NCBI GenBank assembly: GCA_934133175.1
Contig: CAKPAX010000007.1
Coordinates: 1 to 63,021, forward strand
Source: an uncultured Clostridia bacterium
GTDB taxonomy: Bacteria; Bacillota; Clostridia; TANB77; CAG-508
Length of the DNA stretch: 63,021 nucleotides
Direction of reading: 5' to 3'
A program made the position numbers and the translations under genes. Below the pieces are notes generated by a model. The model did not search any database. It saw only the letters and a program-made list of their open reading frames with translations, and had not been told where the DNA came from. Every line of letters begins with the position of its first letter. The stretch's first letter is position 1. This document shows positions 61,210-63,021 of this stretch, one piece after another.

Positions 61210-63021
61210 TTATTTGTTCTCTCCATTTCCATCGTCTTCTACTTTATAATCTGCGTCATAAACGTTTCCATTATTTGCATCTTCTGTTGTTCCAGCATTT
61301 GCTTCTGTTCCTTGAGCTTCTGGATTATTTGCTTGTGCATTTTTATAAAGTTGTTCTGACATTTCATAGAATACTTTTGTTAATTTTTCTGTAGCTTCTT
61401 TTATTTGTTCTGTATTATTTGTTTCTAATGCTTTTTTAGTAGCTTCTATTTCTGTTTCTATTTTAGCTTTTTCTTCTCCACTAATTTTATCTCCTAATTC
61501 TCCTAATGTTTTTTCACTATTATAAATTAAGCTTTCAGCATTATTTTTAACTTCTATTTCTTCTTTTTTCTTCTTATCTTCTTCTGCATGTGCTTCTGCA
61601 TCTTTAACAGCTTTATCAATATCTTCATCAGATAAGTTTGTACTTGCTGTTATCGCAACATTTTGTTCATTTCCTGTTGCCATATCTTTTGCAGATACAT
61701 GAACTATACCATTTGCATCTATATCAAATGTTACTTCTATTTGTGGTACTCCTCTTGGTGCTGCAGGAATTCCTGTTAATTGGAATCTTCCTAATGTTTT
61801 GTTATATGCAGCCATTTCTCTTTCACCTTGTAAAACATGTACTTCTACTGATGTTTGACCATCTGCAGCTGTTGAGAATACTTGTGATTTTTTAGTTGGT
61901 ATTGTTGTATTTCTTTCAATTAATTTTGTAAATACTCCACCATATGTTTCAATACCTAATGATAATGGTGTTACATCTAATAATACTAAATCTTTAACAT
62001 CTCCAGAAAGAACTCCACCTTGAATAGCTGCACCGATAGCAACACATTCATCAGGGTTAATTCCTTTGTCTGGTTCTTTTCCTGTTATTCTTTTAACAAC
62101 ATCTTGAACAGCTGGAACTCTTGTAGATCCACCTACTAATAACACTTTGTGAATATCATTTGCTGTAAGTCCTGCATCTTTTAATGCTTGATTTACAGGT
62201 CCTGCTGTAGCTTCTACTAAATCATGAATTAATTCTTCAAATTTAGATCTTGTTAATGTTACATCTAAATGTTTTGGTCCTGTTGCATCTGCTGTAATAA
62301 ATGGTAAATTAATTTGTGTTTGTTGAACACCAGAAAGTTCTATTTTAGCTTTTTCTGCTGCTTCTTTTAATCTTTGCATTGCCATTTTATCTGATTTTAA
62401 ATCAATTCCATTTGATTTTTTGAATTCATCTACTAAGTAATTAATAATAGCTTCGTCAAAATCGTCTCCACCTAAATGTGTATTACCATTTGTAGCTAAA
62501 ACTTCAAATACTCCATCACCAATATCTAGTATAGAAACATCAAATGTACCTCCACCTAAATCGTATATTAATATTTTTTGATCTTGTTCTTTATCCATAC
62601 CATAAGCAAGTGAAGCTGCTGTTGGTTCATTTATAATTCTTAAAACTTCAAGTCCTGCAATTTTACCAGCATCTTTTGTTGCTTGTCTTTGACTATCACT
62701 AAAATATGCTGGAACTGTAATAACTGCTTGAGTTACTTTTTGTCCTAAATAATTTTCTGCATCTGCTTTTAATTTTTGTAATATCATTGCTGATATTTCT
62801 TGTGGTGTAAATGTATCACCTTCTATTTTAACTTTATCGTTTGTTCCCATTTTTCTTTTTATTGATATAACAGTATTATCTGGATTTGTAACTGCTTGAC
62901 GTTTAGCAATTTGTCCTACTAATCTTTCTCCATTTTTAGAAAAAGCAACTACTGATGGAGTTGTTCTATTACCTTCTGCATTTGGTATAACAACTGGTTC
63001 TCCTCCTTCCATAACTGCTAC
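61210..63021 (-). CDS. dnaK: Chaperone DnaK (5' end beyond window)
   Basis: 604 residues present; the frame stays open to the right edge (reads VAVMEGGEPVV), so about 15 N-terminal residues with the first phosphate loop are missing. ATPase motifs VVIPNAEGNRTTPSV, FSDSQRQATKDAGKIAGL, YDLGGGTFDVS and VLLVGGSTRVPAVQ, linker DLVLLDVTPLSLGIET, beta-sandwich substrate domain and helical lid, ending NVYDADYKVEDD. The internal ATG at 63012 is not the start. Works with DnaJ downstream. Confidence 0.97.
   Translation of the reverse strand, partial: VAVMEGGEPVVIPNAEGNRTTPSVVAFSKNGERLVGQIAKRQAVTNPDNTVISIKRKMGTNDKVKIEGDTFTPQEISAMILQKLKADAENYLGQKVTQAVITVPAYFSDSQRQATKDAGKIAGLEVLRIINEPTAASLAYGMDKEQDQKILIYDLGGGTFDVSILDIGDGVFEVLATNGNTHLGGDDFDEAIINYLVDEFKKSNGIDLKSDKMAMQRLKEAAEKAKIELSGVQQTQINLPFITADATGPKHLDVTLTRSKFEELIHDLVEATAGPVNQALKDAGLTANDIHKVLLVGGSTRVPAVQDVVKRITGKEPDKGINPDECVAIGAAIQGGVLSGDVKDLVLLDVTPLSLGIETYGGVFTKLIERNTTIPTKKSQVFSTAADGQTSVEVHVLQGEREMAAYNKTLGRFQLTGIPAAPRGVPQIEVTFDIDANGIVHVSAKDMATGNEQNVAITASTNLSDEDIDKAVKDAEAHAEEDKKKKEEIEVKNNAESLIYNSEKTLGELGDKISGEEKAKIETEIEATKKALETNNTEQIKEATEKLTKVFYEMSEQLYKNAQANNPEAQGTEANAGTTEDANNGNVYDADYKVEDDGNGENK

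Noticed and set aside
1..63021. CRISPR arrays, tRNA and rRNA genes
   Set aside because: No regularly spaced direct repeats, cloverleaf patterns or rRNA-like segments were recognised.

Overview
The window is a gene-dense, very AT-rich stretch of a Gram-positive, probably endospore-lineage Clostridia (Bacillota) chromosome. I base this on strong AGGAGG ribosome sites with frequent TTG starts, a T-box leader on thrS, AddA-type recombination, sigma-A promoters with 17-bp spacers, a PrkC/PrpC pair, rubrerythrin, sortase, a DUF1540 protein, and a 24-residue SpoVM-like gene beside rpmB. I do not name a species. Most genes lie on the minus strand, and almost every convergent junction carries a clear intrinsic terminator.

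Layout. 1-4056: partial GDPD, radical SAM/SPASM-like enzyme, a decayed histidine phosphatase, a MATE-like exporter, and rlmD. 4239-7652: a 1137-residue prepilin-like GLUG-repeat surface protein. 7917-13908: rqcH, a small membrane protein and addA. 14062-16684: a second prepilin-like protein with a DUF6273-like C terminus and two small anchored surface proteins. 16777-19584: smpB, a DUF1540 protein, an MFS transporter and a peroxiredoxin. 19675-22188: an AlgJ/X-like plus MBOAT O-acetylation pair. 22269-26744: class I aldolase, then a cell-wall operon (class A PBP, PAP2 phosphatase, undecaprenol kinase). 26873-31794: a third prepilin-like protein (BspA-type LRR), thrS with its T-box, two membrane proteins and rpmF. 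31959-34898: asnB, a putative Cys/His papain-like protein and a DUF1064 nuclease-like protein. 34924-38988: mutS-miaB. 39084-39936: a RAYT transposase between perfect 29-bp inverted repeats. 39945-44166: an O-antigen-ligase-like, Ig/FN3 and VanW operon. 44375-48262: rubrerythrin, clpX, clpP, tig. 48428-52787: rpmB, spoVM-like, nth, small Cys-rich protein, TPM/LemA pair and a bactofilin-like membrane protein. 52848-52983: a MITE-like palindrome. 52993-58447: rpe, rsgA, prkC, prpC, rlmN. 58509-59882: sortase and its IPTTG substrate. 59966-63021: dnaJ and 5'-truncated dnaK.

How it fits together. Much of the window is housekeeping: protein quality control (RqcH, SmpB, ClpXP, trigger factor, DnaKJ), repair (AddA, MutS, Nth) and RNA modification. 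It is interleaved with envelope genes: PBP, lipid-carrier recycling, O-acetylation, polymer ligation, sortase, and three surface proteins that share one prepilin-like N terminus but carry unrelated ectodomains. The rlmN-prpC-prkC-rsgA-rpe and spoVM-rpmB blocks correspond to one continuous block known in Bacillus subtilis, here split by surface and repair genes.

The observations I rate highest are: (1) the C-terminal end of the second prepilin-like gene, which is depleted in A and GC-raised and resembles a diversified ligand-binding tail; (2) the swapped-ectodomain prepilin-like family; (3) the unannotatably short spoVM; (4) the RAYT element and the MITE-like palindrome; (5) the ligase/Ig-FN3/VanW operon. 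No CRISPR array, rRNA or tRNA was recognised.
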